DNA of 64,000 nt from Glycomyces arizonensis DSM 44726 (GTDB taxonomy: Bacteria; Actinomycetota; Actinomycetes; Mycobacteriales; Micromonosporaceae), in NCBI RefSeq assembly GCF_000482705.1, contig NZ_AXWO01000001.1, forward strand, positions 62,001 through 126,000, given 5' to 3'. Shown in pieces: positions 25,055 to 32,987 of this stretch (position 1 is its first letter; each line of letters starts with the position of its first letter). The translations under genes and the position numbers were made by a program. The notes under the pieces were generated by a model. That model searched no databases. It was not told where the DNA came from and saw only the letters and a list, made by a program, of their open reading frames with translations.

Positions 25055-27637
25055 TTATGCGGCGCGGCCGCCTTCATGCGCCTCGCGGGTCAGGAACGCC
25101 AGGCGGGCGCGCTTGCCGGGCAGTTCGATCTCGGGACCGAGCGCGAAGCCGGTGCGGCGCAGGCGGGCGCGGGCCTGCTCGTTGCGCGCGTCGGGTTCGA
25201 CGACGATCCGCCGGTGCGCGGGATCGGCGAAGAGATAGGCCGCCAGCACCGACACCAGCGCGGCGGTGAATCCGGCCTGGGCGCCGCCGCGGTCGGGCCT
25301 GGCGACCAGGAGGTGGGTGCCGATGTCGCCGGGGAGCACCTCGTAGCGCTCCCCCACCGGGTCGGCGTCCGGCTCGTAGGTCTGGAACAGGGCGATCGGC
25401 GCTCCGTCGCGCAGGACGAGGAAGGCGTGGTGGGTGGCCAGCGAGTCGAGGTACTCGTAGATCTCCAGGACGCGTTCGCGGCTCGCCTCCAGCATGCCCC
25501 AGAACCTGGCGCGGTCCTCGGTGACCCAGCCGTGGATCAGGTCGATGTCGGCCTTCGGGTCGACCGGGACGATGCGGACGCGGCCGAAGCCGGGCACGGT
25601 CTGCTCATGGACGGCGGCGCGCTCGGCGGGGCCGGTGGCGTGGTCGGTCATGGGGGACTCCTCGTTCAGGTCGTTCCAGTCGGTGGTGACGGGGATGAGC
25701 TCGCCCGCGCTCCACAGCGGCAGCTGGTCGCGGGCGTGCGGGTGGCCGGGCTCGCCCGCGGCCCCGAGGGGGACGATCCAGCGGCTGCGGGAGCGGTCGG
25801 CGAGGTCCCAGACCCAGCGGGCGGCCGGGCCTCTGGCGAACGTGTCGGTGGTGCCGGGGACGCTGGTGGTCGACAGGACGCAGTCGTGGTCGCCGGGGAG
25901 GCCGGGCCAGGTCTCGCCGGGGGGCGAGAGCCAGGGAGCGAGGCGGTGGCGCTCGCCCCAGGGGGTGAGGCCGCTGTCGGGGGCGGTGGCCTCGACGGCG
26001 GCGCGGACGGCGTCGGCGAGGTCGGCGGCGGGGATCGGGCCGTCGTGGGAGAGGAGGTGTTCGAGGGCGAAGGCGATGCGGGGCCGCAGCGCGAGCCAGG
26101 GCGCGAACAGCTCGGGATAGGGGGACGGCTCGGCCAGGGGGGCGAGCGCCGGGTGCTCGGCGAGGCGGCGGACGACGGCCGCGCGCAGGGCGGCGTAGTC
26201 GGCGGCTTCGGCGCTGGCCGCGTCCATGCGGCGGTCCCAGGCGAGGAGCCGCTTGCGCAGGGCCGCGGCGGTGCAGCTGAGGCCGTCGAGCGCGGCGAGG
26301 GCGTCCAGGAGCGGCCCGGCCGAGGGCAGGAGCGCATCGGTGTGGACGGTGCCCACGGTCTCGGCGGTCCAGGCGCGGGAGGCGGTGAGCAGCTGGGCGA
26401 TGCGCCTGGCGCGGTGGGGCGGGGCGAACTCGACGCCGAGCGGGGCTGAGGGTCCGGCCTGGTTGGCCATGACGGTGACGGGACGGATGGCGCCGCGGGG
26501 CGGCTCGTGCCAGCCGTGCCAGGCGTGCCGGGCCTTCCAGGCGGGCACGGGGCGGAGCAGGTTCGCCTTGTCGCGCACGGGGACGCGCCCGGCGACGCGG
26601 TGGAGGTGCCCGCCGGCGGTGTCGGCGGCGAGGACGACGTTGACCGGCGTGACCCACTCGTCCAGGGCGGCGTCCACGTCGTCGACGGTCCAGGCGCGCA
26701 AGAGCTTCGGCAGGGCGCCGAAGCCGAGGTCGTTGCGGGCGCGGACGGGGCAGCGCAGGCTCAGCGCCCAGCCGTCGTCGAGGCCGCCCGCGATGACGGG
26801 TCCGCGCGGCGTCTCGAGGACGTCGACGGTCTCGCTCGATTCGCCCGCGACCTCGATCGTCTCGGTGCGGGCGTCGGCGGTCTCCCAGCCGTCGGGGCCG
26901 AGCGCTTCGATGCGGTCGCCATTGTGGCGCAGGCGTTCCCAGTACAGGTCGGTGGTGTCGGCCATGGCGTTGGTGATGCCCCAGGCCACGCCGCCGGTGT
27001 GTCCGAAGTGGGCGATTCCGGGGACGCCGGGCACGGCGAGGCCGACCACGTCGAACTCGTCGCAGGAGAGGCGGATCTGCTGGTAGATGCCCGGTTCTTC
27101 GATGTGGCGGTGCGGGTCGCCCGCGAGCAGCGACCGGCCGGAGGCGGTGCGTTCGCCGGTGAGGAGCCAGCCGTTGCTGCCCGAGCGGTCGGACCCGTCG
27201 GTGGCGAACAGGGCGATCGCGTCCTCGCCGAGGTGGACGGCGAGGCGCTCGCGCCACAGCTTGGCGGGGAATCCGGCGCCGAACAGCAGGTGCTCGGAGA
27301 GCCAGACCGCCAGCGGCGTCCACGGCTCCCATCGCAGCCCCAGGGAGTTGACGCCGTCGACGTAGGCGGCGGTCCAGGCGGCGGTGCCGTGGTCGAGCGC
27401 GGCGAAGCAGCGCCGGGCGGTGTCGGCGATGCGGGCCTGGCGCGCGAAGCGGTCCCAGTCGAGGGCCTCGCGGCCGAATCGCGCGGCCGCGGTGCCCTCG
27501 GCGTGGCGGCGCAGCGCCTCGATCTGCTCGGCCCGGTCGGCGGCGGCGCCTCGGCCCTGGGCGAAGGCCAGGGCGCGGGCCGTGCGGGCCCGCAGATGCG
27601 GGATGCCCCATGCGTCCCTGTAGCTCGCGAACTCCAT
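25055..27637 (-). CDS. penicillin-acylase-like Ntn hydrolase fused to siderophore-type N-acyltransferase
   Basis: An 860-residue frame with two enzymes. Residues 1-660 are a penicillin-acylase/PvdQ-type Ntn hydrolase: DAWGIPHLRARTARALAFAQG start, self-cleavage site Gly153/Ser154 in RSGSNGWLL (Ser154 becomes the beta-chain nucleophile), AGDPH near 174 and an oxyanion-type MANQAG. Residues about 663-860 are an IucB/MbtK-type GNAT domain (DLIHGWVTEDRARFW, DIGTHLLVARPDRGG, RRIVVEPDARNEQAR). The join keeps a GAGGAG-6nt-ATG at 25651, so the second enzyme may also be made alone. No signal peptide is visible. AAGGAGGG 9 nt before the ATG decides the start at 27637. An iron box upstream implies iron repression. 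Role inferred: deacylating or acylating hydroxamate siderophores (DesG/DesH-like). Confidence 0.8.
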   Translation of the reverse strand: MEFASYRDAWGIPHLRARTARALAFAQGRGAAADRAEQIEALRRHAEGTAAARFGREALDWDRFARQARIADTARRCFAALDHGTAAWTAAYVDGVNSLGLRWEPWTPLAVWLSEHLLFGAGFPAKLWRERLAVHLGEDAIALFATDGSDRSGSNGWLLTGERTASGRSLLAGDPHRHIEEPGIYQQIRLSCDEFDVVGLAVPGVPGIAHFGHTGGVAWGITNAMADTTDLYWERLRHNGDRIEALGPDGWETADARTETIEVAGESSETVDVLETPRGPVIAGGLDDGWALSLRCPVRARNDLGFGALPKLLRAWTVDDVDAALDEWVTPVNVVLAADTAGGHLHRVAGRVPVRDKANLLRPVPAWKARHAWHGWHEPPRGAIRPVTVMANQAGPSAPLGVEFAPPHRARRIAQLLTASRAWTAETVGTVHTDALLPSAGPLLDALAALDGLSCTAAALRKRLLAWDRRMDAASAEAADYAALRAAVVRRLAEHPALAPLAEPSPYPELFAPWLALRPRIAFALEHLLSHDGPIPAADLADAVRAAVEATAPDSGLTPWGERHRLAPWLSPPGETWPGLPGDHDCVLSTTSVPGTTDTFARGPAARWVWDLADRSRSRWIVPLGAAGEPGHPHARDQLPLWSAGELIPVTTDWNDLNEESPMTDHATGPAERAAVHEQTVPGFGRVRIVPVDPKADIDLIHGWVTEDRARFWGMLEASRERVLEIYEYLDSLATHHAFLVLRDGAPIALFQTYEPDADPVGERYEVLPGDIGTHLLVARPDRGGAQAGFTAALVSVLAAYLFADPAHRRIVVEPDARNEQARARLRRTGFALGPEIELPGKRARLAFLTREAHEGGRAA
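25651..25663 (-). promoter_or_regulatory. internal ribosome-binding site and ATG of the acyltransferase part
   Basis: GAGGAG (25663-25658), six bases, then ATG (25651-25649), in frame within the acylase-acyltransferase gene. The residues before it (DLNEESP) look like the end of a stand-alone acylase that has lost its stop codon. Confidence 0.55.
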
Positions 27638-27656
27638 ACCGCCGCACCCTCCTTGG

Positions 27657-27675
27657 TTAGGGTAGTCTAACCTAA
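27657..27675. promoter_or_regulatory. iron box (IdeR/DmdR1-type operator)
   Basis: TTAGGGTAGTCTAACCTAA matches the actinobacterial iron-box consensus TTAGGTTAGGCTAACCTAA at 17 of 19 positions. It lies between the acylase-acyltransferase gene (ATG 20 bp away) and the siderophore-interacting protein gene (ATG 61 bp away). Fe(II)-loaded IdeR/DmdR would repress both. Confidence 0.85.
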
Positions 27676-27735
27676 CCAGAAATGCCGTCATATGGCTCGT
27701 CTCCAGTGGAGGCCGCCTGGAGGAAGGAGACGCCC

Positions 27736-28455
27736 ATGAGGCACGGCTGGGAGGGCGCGGTCCTCAAGCTCATGCGCGCCAAGGACTTCACATTCACCGT
27801 GACCGGCGCCGAGCAGGTGACCGAGCATTTCAGGCGGGTCCGGTTCACCGACGGCGGCATGCTGAAGGCCACCGGCGTCCACCCGACGATGTGGGTGCGC
27901 GTGTGGTTCGCGAACGCGGGCAGGCCGCACCAGCGCGGCTACACCCTGGTCGAGCCCGACGCCGAGGCGGGCACGTTCGGCTTCGACTTCGCGATGCACG
28001 ACGGCCCCGCCTGCGACTGGGCGCTGGCGGCCCAGCCGGGTGACACGATCGAGGCGACGGTGCAGGGCAGCGCCTTCACCGCTCCGGATCCACTGCCGCC
28101 CAGGATGCTCGTGTTCGGCGACGCGGCCTCGCTCCCGGCGATCAACTCGCTGCTGGCCGCCCTGCCAGAGGTGCCCGCGACGATCTGGTTCGAGACCGCC
28201 CACGACTCCGAGGGCGCCAGGACGCTGGTGCTGGACCCCGAAAGGCACCGGCTCAACCTCGTGCCGCGCAAGGAGGAGGGCGGTCACCTCGTCACCGAGG
28301 CGCGAGCGGCCCTGCCCGAACTCATCGACGACCCGGCGGCGGCGTACGCATGGGTCGCCTGCGACTTCAAGAGCACCCGCGGCCTGACCGCGCTCCTGCG
28401 CAAGGAACTCGGCGTCCCGAAGCACCGCGTGAACGCGATGGCCTACTGGCGCTGA
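27736..28455 (+). CDS. siderophore-interacting protein (flavin-dependent ferric-siderophore reductase)
   Basis: A 239-residue SIP/ViuB-family reductase that releases iron from ferric siderophores in the cytoplasm. The FAD-binding motif RGYTLVEPD (about 73-81) and the C-terminal SIP signature, here WVACDFKSTRGLTALLRKEL and ending NAMAYWR, are seen; the usual GYWR is AYWR. The start at 27736 is set by AGGAAGGAGA five nt upstream; the longer frame would run into the iron box. It is divergent from the acylase-acyltransferase gene across a shared iron box, so both should be expressed under iron starvation. Confidence 0.9.
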   Translation: MRHGWEGAVLKLMRAKDFTFTVTGAEQVTEHFRRVRFTDGGMLKATGVHPTMWVRVWFANAGRPHQRGYTLVEPDAEAGTFGFDFAMHDGPACDWALAAQPGDTIEATVQGSAFTAPDPLPPRMLVFGDAASLPAINSLLAALPEVPATIWFETAHDSEGARTLVLDPERHRLNLVPRKEEGGHLVTEARAALPELIDDPAAAYAWVACDFKSTRGLTALLRKELGVPKHRVNAMAYWR

Positions 28456-28525
28456 CCGCTGCGCACCCGGCCGGTCAGGTCCGCGGCGGCCCGGAATGTC
28501 GGCGGCGACGGTTAGGGTCGGCGGC

Positions 28526-28558
28526 ATGGTCGTCGGTTTCGCGGTGGTGCAGCGGTGA
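28526..28558 (+). CDS. putative 10-codon leader ORF
   Basis: ATG GTC ... CGG TGA encodes MVVGFAVVQR. A TAGGGT box at 28513-28518 puts the predicted +1 one base before the ATG, so it could be translated leaderless. Its TGA overlaps the GTG start of the phosphatase-like gene (GTGA), which would couple the two. Confidence 0.35.
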   Translation: MVVGFAVVQR

Positions 28559-28986
28559 GGGTCGAGGCGTGGGAGGACGGGACTGCCGGGCTCATGCGGT
28601 TGCCCTCCGGGCGGCTCGTGCGCGGGCGGGGCGTGCGGCGCCCGCTTCCCGAGGGGCAGGAGCCGACGTACGGGCTCTACCTGCTCGGTCGGCGGCCGCC
28701 GGGCGTGGCGTGGGAGTCGCGCTGGCTGCGCTGGCCCGACTTCTGGCTGCCGCTGAGCCGTTCGGCGGCACGGGAGGCGCTCGGCGAGGCGTGGGAGCGG
28801 GCGGGCGAGGAGCGCGTCGAGATCGCCTGCGGCGGCGGGCACGGGCGCACCGGCACCGCCCTGGCGTGCCTGGCGGTCCTCGACGGCGTGCCGAACGCCG
28901 AGGCCGTCGCCTACGTGCGCGAGCACTACCGGCCGCGCGCGGTCGAGACGCCTTGGCAGCACCGGTACGTCGCCCGCTTCCGATGA
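28555..28986 (+). CDS. protein-tyrosine-phosphatase-like protein
   Basis: A 143-residue protein with a complete CX5R phosphatase loop: Cys92 and Arg98 in ACGGGHGRTGT, followed by the ALACLAVLDGV helix as in dual-specificity and tyrosine phosphatases. It is shorter than usual PTPs, with a WPDFWLPL segment at about 60-67 that could supply the acid Asp62. The substrate could be a phosphoprotein or a small phosphoester. The GTG start at 28555 is preceded by a tiny ORF overlapping it by 4 nt and no strong Shine-Dalgarno, which suggests translational coupling. Confidence 0.7.
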   Translation: MRVEAWEDGTAGLMRLPSGRLVRGRGVRRPLPEGQEPTYGLYLLGRRPPGVAWESRWLRWPDFWLPLSRSAAREALGEAWERAGEERVEIACGGGHGRTGTALACLAVLDGVPNAEAVAYVREHYRPRAVETPWQHRYVARFR

Positions 28987-29061
28987 CGGGCGCGCCGGGG
29001 GACACACCGGAGTGTGGTCGCGGCGTAACATCATGTGCATATCCCCTGGAGGAGGGCGGCC

Positions 29062-30021
29062 ATGAGCGAGGGACCACTGGAGATCACGCGCTGGTGCGGC
29101 ACCATGCCGATGCACCACCACCTCTTGGACGTGCAGCCCGGGTACGCCGAGGCCCGCACCGGCATCGAGGACGAGTCCTTCGCCTGGCGCAGGCCCCGCC
29201 GCGAGACGGTGGTCACCGTGCCCGTCGTCGTCCACGTCGTCTGGCACGAGGAGTCCGAGAACGTCACAGAGGAGCAGATCCGGAGCCAGATCGACGTGCT
29301 CAACGCCGACTTCCGGATGCGGGGCGCGGGCCTCGACACCGTCCCGGCGCCGTTCGCCCCGCTCGTCGCCGACGCGCGCGTCGAGTTCGCCCTCGCGGGC
29401 ACCGGCCCGGCGGGCGAGCCGACCACCGGCATCACCCGCACCCGGACCGAGACCGCCGTCTTCGACGCCGACGACACCGTCAAGCACACCGCCTCCGGCG
29501 GCACCGACGCCTGGCCCGCCGACCGCTACCTGAACCTGTGGGTCTGCCCGCTCGGCGGCGGCCTCCTCGGCTACGCCCAGTTCCCCGGCGGCGCGCCGGC
29601 GACCGACGGCGTCGTCATCAACCACCGGGGCTTCGGCACCGTCGGCACCGCCACCGCGCCGTTCGACGGCGGCCGCACCGCCGTCCACGAGATCGGCCAC
29701 TGGCTCAACCTGCGCCACATCTGGGGCGACGACGGCGAGGGCTGCTCGGGCGACGACTTCGTCTCCGACACTCCGAACCAGGGCGGGCCGAACCGCGGCC
29801 GCCCCGTCTTCCCGCACGTCAGCTGCGACAACGCCCCCGACGGCGACCTGTTCATGAACTTCATGGACTACAGCGACGACGCGGTCAGCGTCATGTTCAC
29901 CCAGGGCCAGACCGAGCGGATGGACGCGTGCCTGGCCGGGCCGCGCGGCTCCTTCCTCGCCTCTCCGGGCGAACCGGCCGAACCGGCCGAACCGGATGAC
30001 CTCGCGCCCACCGCCGCCTAG
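29062..30021 (+). CDS. M43-type zinc metalloprotease (pappalysin/cytophagalysin-like)
   Basis: A 319-residue metzincin. The zinc-binding HEIGHWLNLRH (His209, Glu210, His213, His219) and the Met-turn MNFMDYSDD (Met268) are both intact, and an N-terminal VVTVPVVVHVVWHEESENVTEEQI segment is typical of the M43B family. Cys228 and Cys255 could pair. Unlike most relatives there is no visible signal peptide. GGAGGAGG supports the ATG at 29062 rather than 29035, and TAACAT (29026-29031) is a likely -10. A Pro/Glu repeat tail (EPAEPAEPDD) ends it. Confidence 0.85.
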   Translation: MSEGPLEITRWCGTMPMHHHLLDVQPGYAEARTGIEDESFAWRRPRRETVVTVPVVVHVVWHEESENVTEEQIRSQIDVLNADFRMRGAGLDTVPAPFAPLVADARVEFALAGTGPAGEPTTGITRTRTETAVFDADDTVKHTASGGTDAWPADRYLNLWVCPLGGGLLGYAQFPGGAPATDGVVINHRGFGTVGTATAPFDGGRTAVHEIGHWLNLRHIWGDDGEGCSGDDFVSDTPNQGGPNRGRPVFPHVSCDNAPDGDLFMNFMDYSDDAVSVMFTQGQTERMDACLAGPRGSFLASPGEPAEPAEPDDLAPTAA

Positions 30022-30085
30022 GATTCGAGGGATACACGGGTTCGCGGTCTTCCGCGGCCGGGGAACGACCATCCGCGAGGCAGTC

Positions 30086-30406
30086 ATGAGCGAGCCACCC
30101 GAGGACCTGTTCCGCCGCTGGGTGCACATCGAGGAGGAGGACGAGGGCGACGTGCGCGTCTACCGTCCCTTCGAGGACCCCGCGGCGCTCGGGCGCGGGC
30201 GCGACAGCATCGAGTTCCGCCCCGACGGCGCGGTGATCCTCTACGAGTTCAGCGCCACCGACGCCCCCGTCGCCGTCGAGGGCCGGTGGCGCAGCCCGCA
30301 GCGCCACGAGATCATCACCTCCGGCCCGTCGGGAGTCTTCGACCTCTCGTACAGCATCGTCGCCGTCGACGCCCGCAGTCTGCGCATGCGGCCGCTGGAC
30401 CGCTGA
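30086..30406 (+). CDS. small hypothetical protein
   Basis: A 106-residue acidic protein I cannot name. It begins MSEPPEDLFRRWVHIEEEDEG and runs as alternating beta strands (RPDGAVILYEFSATDAPVAV, then GRWRSPQRHEIITSG, then DLSYSIVAVDARSLRMRP), which suggests a small beta-barrel, perhaps lipocalin-like. Codon use is normal for the region. It starts 65 nt after the metalloprotease stop on the same strand and may be co-transcribed. Confidence 0.65.
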   Translation: MSEPPEDLFRRWVHIEEEDEGDVRVYRPFEDPAALGRGRDSIEFRPDGAVILYEFSATDAPVAVEGRWRSPQRHEIITSGPSGVFDLSYSIVAVDARSLRMRPLDR

Positions 30407-30522
30407 CGGCGGCCCAGCTCAGCGGTAGCGCACGGACGGGTTTCGCATGCTTGTACGCTGCAACGTGGACGTGACACCCCCGCGCCCCCAGCCCCCTTTC
30501 GTCCACGGTAGAAGAGGATGCG

Positions 30523-31170
30523 ATGCGCGCCTGGAAGGACCGGACGTCGCTGCTGCGCGGACGCCTGCACGGCCGCCTGTTCATCGTCCTCGGCGCCGTC
30601 GCCGCCGTCGCGGTGGCGATCGCGGTCTGGCAGTTCGCCGCGGCCCTCGGCGGCGGCGAGGACGAGGCCCTCTCCGACTGGACCGACCCCGCGCCCACCA
30701 CCGCCATGCCGCGCTCGCCCGCCGAGGACACCGCGACGGCCGCCCCCGCGTCGGCCAGCCCGAGCCCGACGGCCGAGGCCTCCTCCGAAACGCCCGAGGC
30801 GACGCCGAGCGAGACCGCCGCCGCGGAGACGAGCGAGGCACCGGAAACCGAGTCGGCCGAGCCGAGCGGGCCGAGCTGCACCGCCGCGCTCCGGCTCGAC
30901 AGCGAAGGCGAGCGCTCGATCTCGGTCAAGGTCGAGGTCGTCAACACCGGCGAGGAGGCCATCGGCGGCTGGGAGATCGTCCTCGGCATCGACGGCGTCG
31001 ACGTCACCGGCACCTGGGGCATGAGCCGCGTCGAGGGCGACCGCTACGGCAACTGGTGGTCCAACGGCACGCTCGACCCCGGCGAGGACACCGTCCCGAG
31101 CTTCAGCGCCGCCACCGAGGGCGATCCGGCCCTGCCGGACACCGTCCCCTGCACCGCGGCCGCCGAGTAG
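30523..31170 (+). CDS. membrane-anchored CBM2-like domain protein
   Basis: A 215-residue protein with a basic N-terminus, one transmembrane helix (about 19-41, FIVLGAVAAVAVAIAVWQFA), a long Thr/Ser/Glu/Pro-rich linker (about 45-112) and a C-terminal type-2 carbohydrate-binding-like beta-sandwich (about 115-211, Cys116 and Cys209 spaced as in CBM2, WEIVLGIDGVDVTGTWGMS, NWWSNGTLDPGE). No catalytic domain is present. It may hold cells to cellulose or act as a surface sensor. Exposed Trp are fewer than in binding CBM2, so binding needs proof. Confidence 0.75.
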   Translation: MRAWKDRTSLLRGRLHGRLFIVLGAVAAVAVAIAVWQFAAALGGGEDEALSDWTDPAPTTAMPRSPAEDTATAAPASASPSPTAEASSETPEATPSETAAAETSEAPETESAEPSGPSCTAALRLDSEGERSISVKVEVVNTGEEAIGGWEIVLGIDGVDVTGTWGMSRVEGDRYGNWWSNGTLDPGEDTVPSFSAATEGDPALPDTVPCTAAAE

Positions 31171-31641
31171 TCAGACCGCCTCGACGCTCGGGTTGTGGTG
31201 GACCGGGAAGTTCACCGAGTTCGCGATGAAGCAGGACTTGTTGGCCTCCAGGTGCAGCTCGACGGCCTGGCCCATGCTGGAGGCGGCGGTGATCGACACC
31301 TTGGGGTTCAAGACGACCTCGACGAAGCGACCGCTGCCGCCCGGTCCCTGGTCCATGCGCCCGGTCGCCAGGTCCTCGTACGAGGTCACCGTCACCCCGT
31401 GGGTCGCGCACAGCGCCAGGTAGGTGAGCATGTGGCATTCGGCGAGCGCGGCCACCAGGAGGTCCTCGGGGCTCCACCGGTCGGGCTGCCCGCGGAACGC
31501 GGGGTCGGCGCTGCCCTGGAGCGTGGGCTTGCCCTGGACGAGGACGTCGTGGTCCCGCCCGTAATCGCGGTAGTTCGACGTTCCCGAGCCGGTGTTCCCG
31601 GTCCACCGGACGGTGACTTCGTAGTGGTGCTCGCCGCGCAT
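31171..31641 (-). CDS. OsmC family peroxiredoxin-like protein
   Basis: A 156-residue OsmC/Ohr-superfamily protein with both catalytic cysteines: ALAECHMLTYLAL (about Cys69) and EANKSCFIANSVNFPV (about Cys136). It reduces organic hydroperoxides or protects thiols in the cytoplasm. The HYEVTVRWTGNTGSGTSNYR opening is typical of the actinobacterial OsmC subgroup. It converges with the CBM2-like gene, the stops abutting at 31170/31171. No regulator is adjacent. Confidence 0.87.
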   Translation of the reverse strand: MRGEHHYEVTVRWTGNTGSGTSNYRDYGRDHDVLVQGKPTLQGSADPAFRGQPDRWSPEDLLVAALAECHMLTYLALCATHGVTVTSYEDLATGRMDQGPGGSGRFVEVVLNPKVSITAASSMGQAVELHLEANKSCFIANSVNFPVHHNPSVEAV

Positions 31642-31817
31642 TGCACGCTCCTTCGGTCGTGGGGGGCGTCGCCAGCCTAGCCGCGCAAGGAAACGGCGCG
31701 GCGGCCACGGTCCTTCGCGGCGCTCTCATCTGCACCGTCGGGGTACCCCGCGGGGCGGCGGGACCAACATCGACGGTCGCATCGTCCGAGCACAGGGGAC
31801 GGGCGCGGGGAACCCCC

Positions 31818-32987
31818 TCAGGGGTGGAACACGGCCCGAACGCACCCGTCCCGCTTGTGCTTGAACATGTTGTAACCGCGCGGCGCCGCGTCGAGCCCCA
31901 TCGCGTGCGTGGCGAACTGCCGGGTCTCCAGCCGCCCTTCGGCCATGAGGTCCAACAGCTTCGGGATGTACCGCTGGCCGTGCTGCTGGGCGCCGCGCAC
32001 CGTCAGGCCCTTGTTCATGAGCGCGCCGACCGGGAACTTGTCCACCCAGCCGACGAACACGCCGAGCAGGAACACGCTGCCGCCCTTGCGGCAGGCCTGG
32101 ATCGCCTCGCGCAGGGCCTGGGGCCGCCCGGTCTCGAGCCGCAGCCGCTGCTTGGCGCTGTCGTAGAGGTGCTGCGGGCCGGTGCCGTGGGCCTCCATGC
32201 CGACCGCTTCGATGCACACGTCGGGCCCGCGCCCGCCGGTGCGCTCGCGCAGTTCGGCGCCGACGTCGGTGGCGGTGTAGTCGAGGGTCTCGGCCCCGAT
32301 GTGCCGCTCGGCCATGTCGAGGCGCTCGCGGAAGCGGTCGATGACGATGACGCGTTCGGCGCCGAGCAGCGTCGCGGCCTGGGCGGCCATCTGGCCGACC
32401 GCGCCGCAGCCCCAGACGGCCACCACGTCGCCCTCGCCGACGCCGCCGAGGTCGGCGCCCATCCAGCCGGTGGGGGCCGCGTCGGAGGCGAACAGGGCCG
32501 TCTCGTCGTCCACGCCGTCGGGCACGCGGAAGGCGCCGTAGTCGGCGAACGGCACGCGGACGTATTCGGCGTGGCTGCCGCGGAAGCCGCCCATGGCGTG
32601 CGAGTAGCCGTAGACGGCGCCGGTCTCGTAGCCCCACAGCGCCGCGGCGATGCCCGGCTTGGGGTTGCTGTTGTCGCACAGCGACCACAGGTCGTGCTCG
32701 CAGTACCAGCAGCGGCCGCAGGAGATGAAGGAGCACACCACGACCCGGTCGCCCTTCTTGAGCCGGTCGACGCCCGGCCCGGTCTCGACGACCTCGCCGA
32801 GGAACTCGTGGCCGAGGACGTCGCCGGACTCCATCGCGGGGACGTAGCCGTCGATGAGGTGCAGGTCCGAGCCGCACGTGGTGGTGGCCGCGACCTTCAC
32901 GATCGCGTCCTGGTCGTTGAGGATGACCGGATCGGGGACGTCCTCGACGGACAGGTCGTTCACGCCCCTCCAGCACAGTGCCCTCAC
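31818..32987 (-). CDS. zinc-dependent alcohol dehydrogenase (glutathione-independent formaldehyde dehydrogenase-like)
   Basis: A 389-residue zinc MDR enzyme. The catalytic zinc motifs are TTTCGSDLH (Cys38) and LGHEFLGEV; the structural zinc has the four-Cys loop in SCGRCWYCEHDLWSLC; the NAD-binding loop is WGCGAVGQM. The insertion LLGVFVGWVDKFPVGALMNKG and the C-terminus RGYNMFKHKRDGCVRAVF match the large FDH-like dehydrogenases. The GTG start at 32987 overlaps the stop of the SRPBCC-like gene by 4 nt (GTGA), so the two are translationally coupled. Confidence 0.87.
   Translation of the reverse strand: MRALCWRGVNDLSVEDVPDPVILNDQDAIVKVAATTTCGSDLHLIDGYVPAMESGDVLGHEFLGEVVETGPGVDRLKKGDRVVVCSFISCGRCWYCEHDLWSLCDNSNPKPGIAAALWGYETGAVYGYSHAMGGFRGSHAEYVRVPFADYGAFRVPDGVDDETALFASDAAPTGWMGADLGGVGEGDVVAVWGCGAVGQMAAQAATLLGAERVIVIDRFRERLDMAERHIGAETLDYTATDVGAELRERTGGRGPDVCIEAVGMEAHGTGPQHLYDSAKQRLRLETGRPQALREAIQACRKGGSVFLLGVFVGWVDKFPVGALMNKGLTVRGAQQHGQRYIPKLLDLMAEGRLETRQFATHAMGLDAAPRGYNMFKHKRDGCVRAVFHP

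Noticed and set aside
30408..30432. tRNA-like D-arm (CAGCTCAGCGGTAGCGC)
   Set aside because: No anticodon stem, T-arm or acceptor pairing follows; only the D-arm-like stretch is present, so it is most likely chance.
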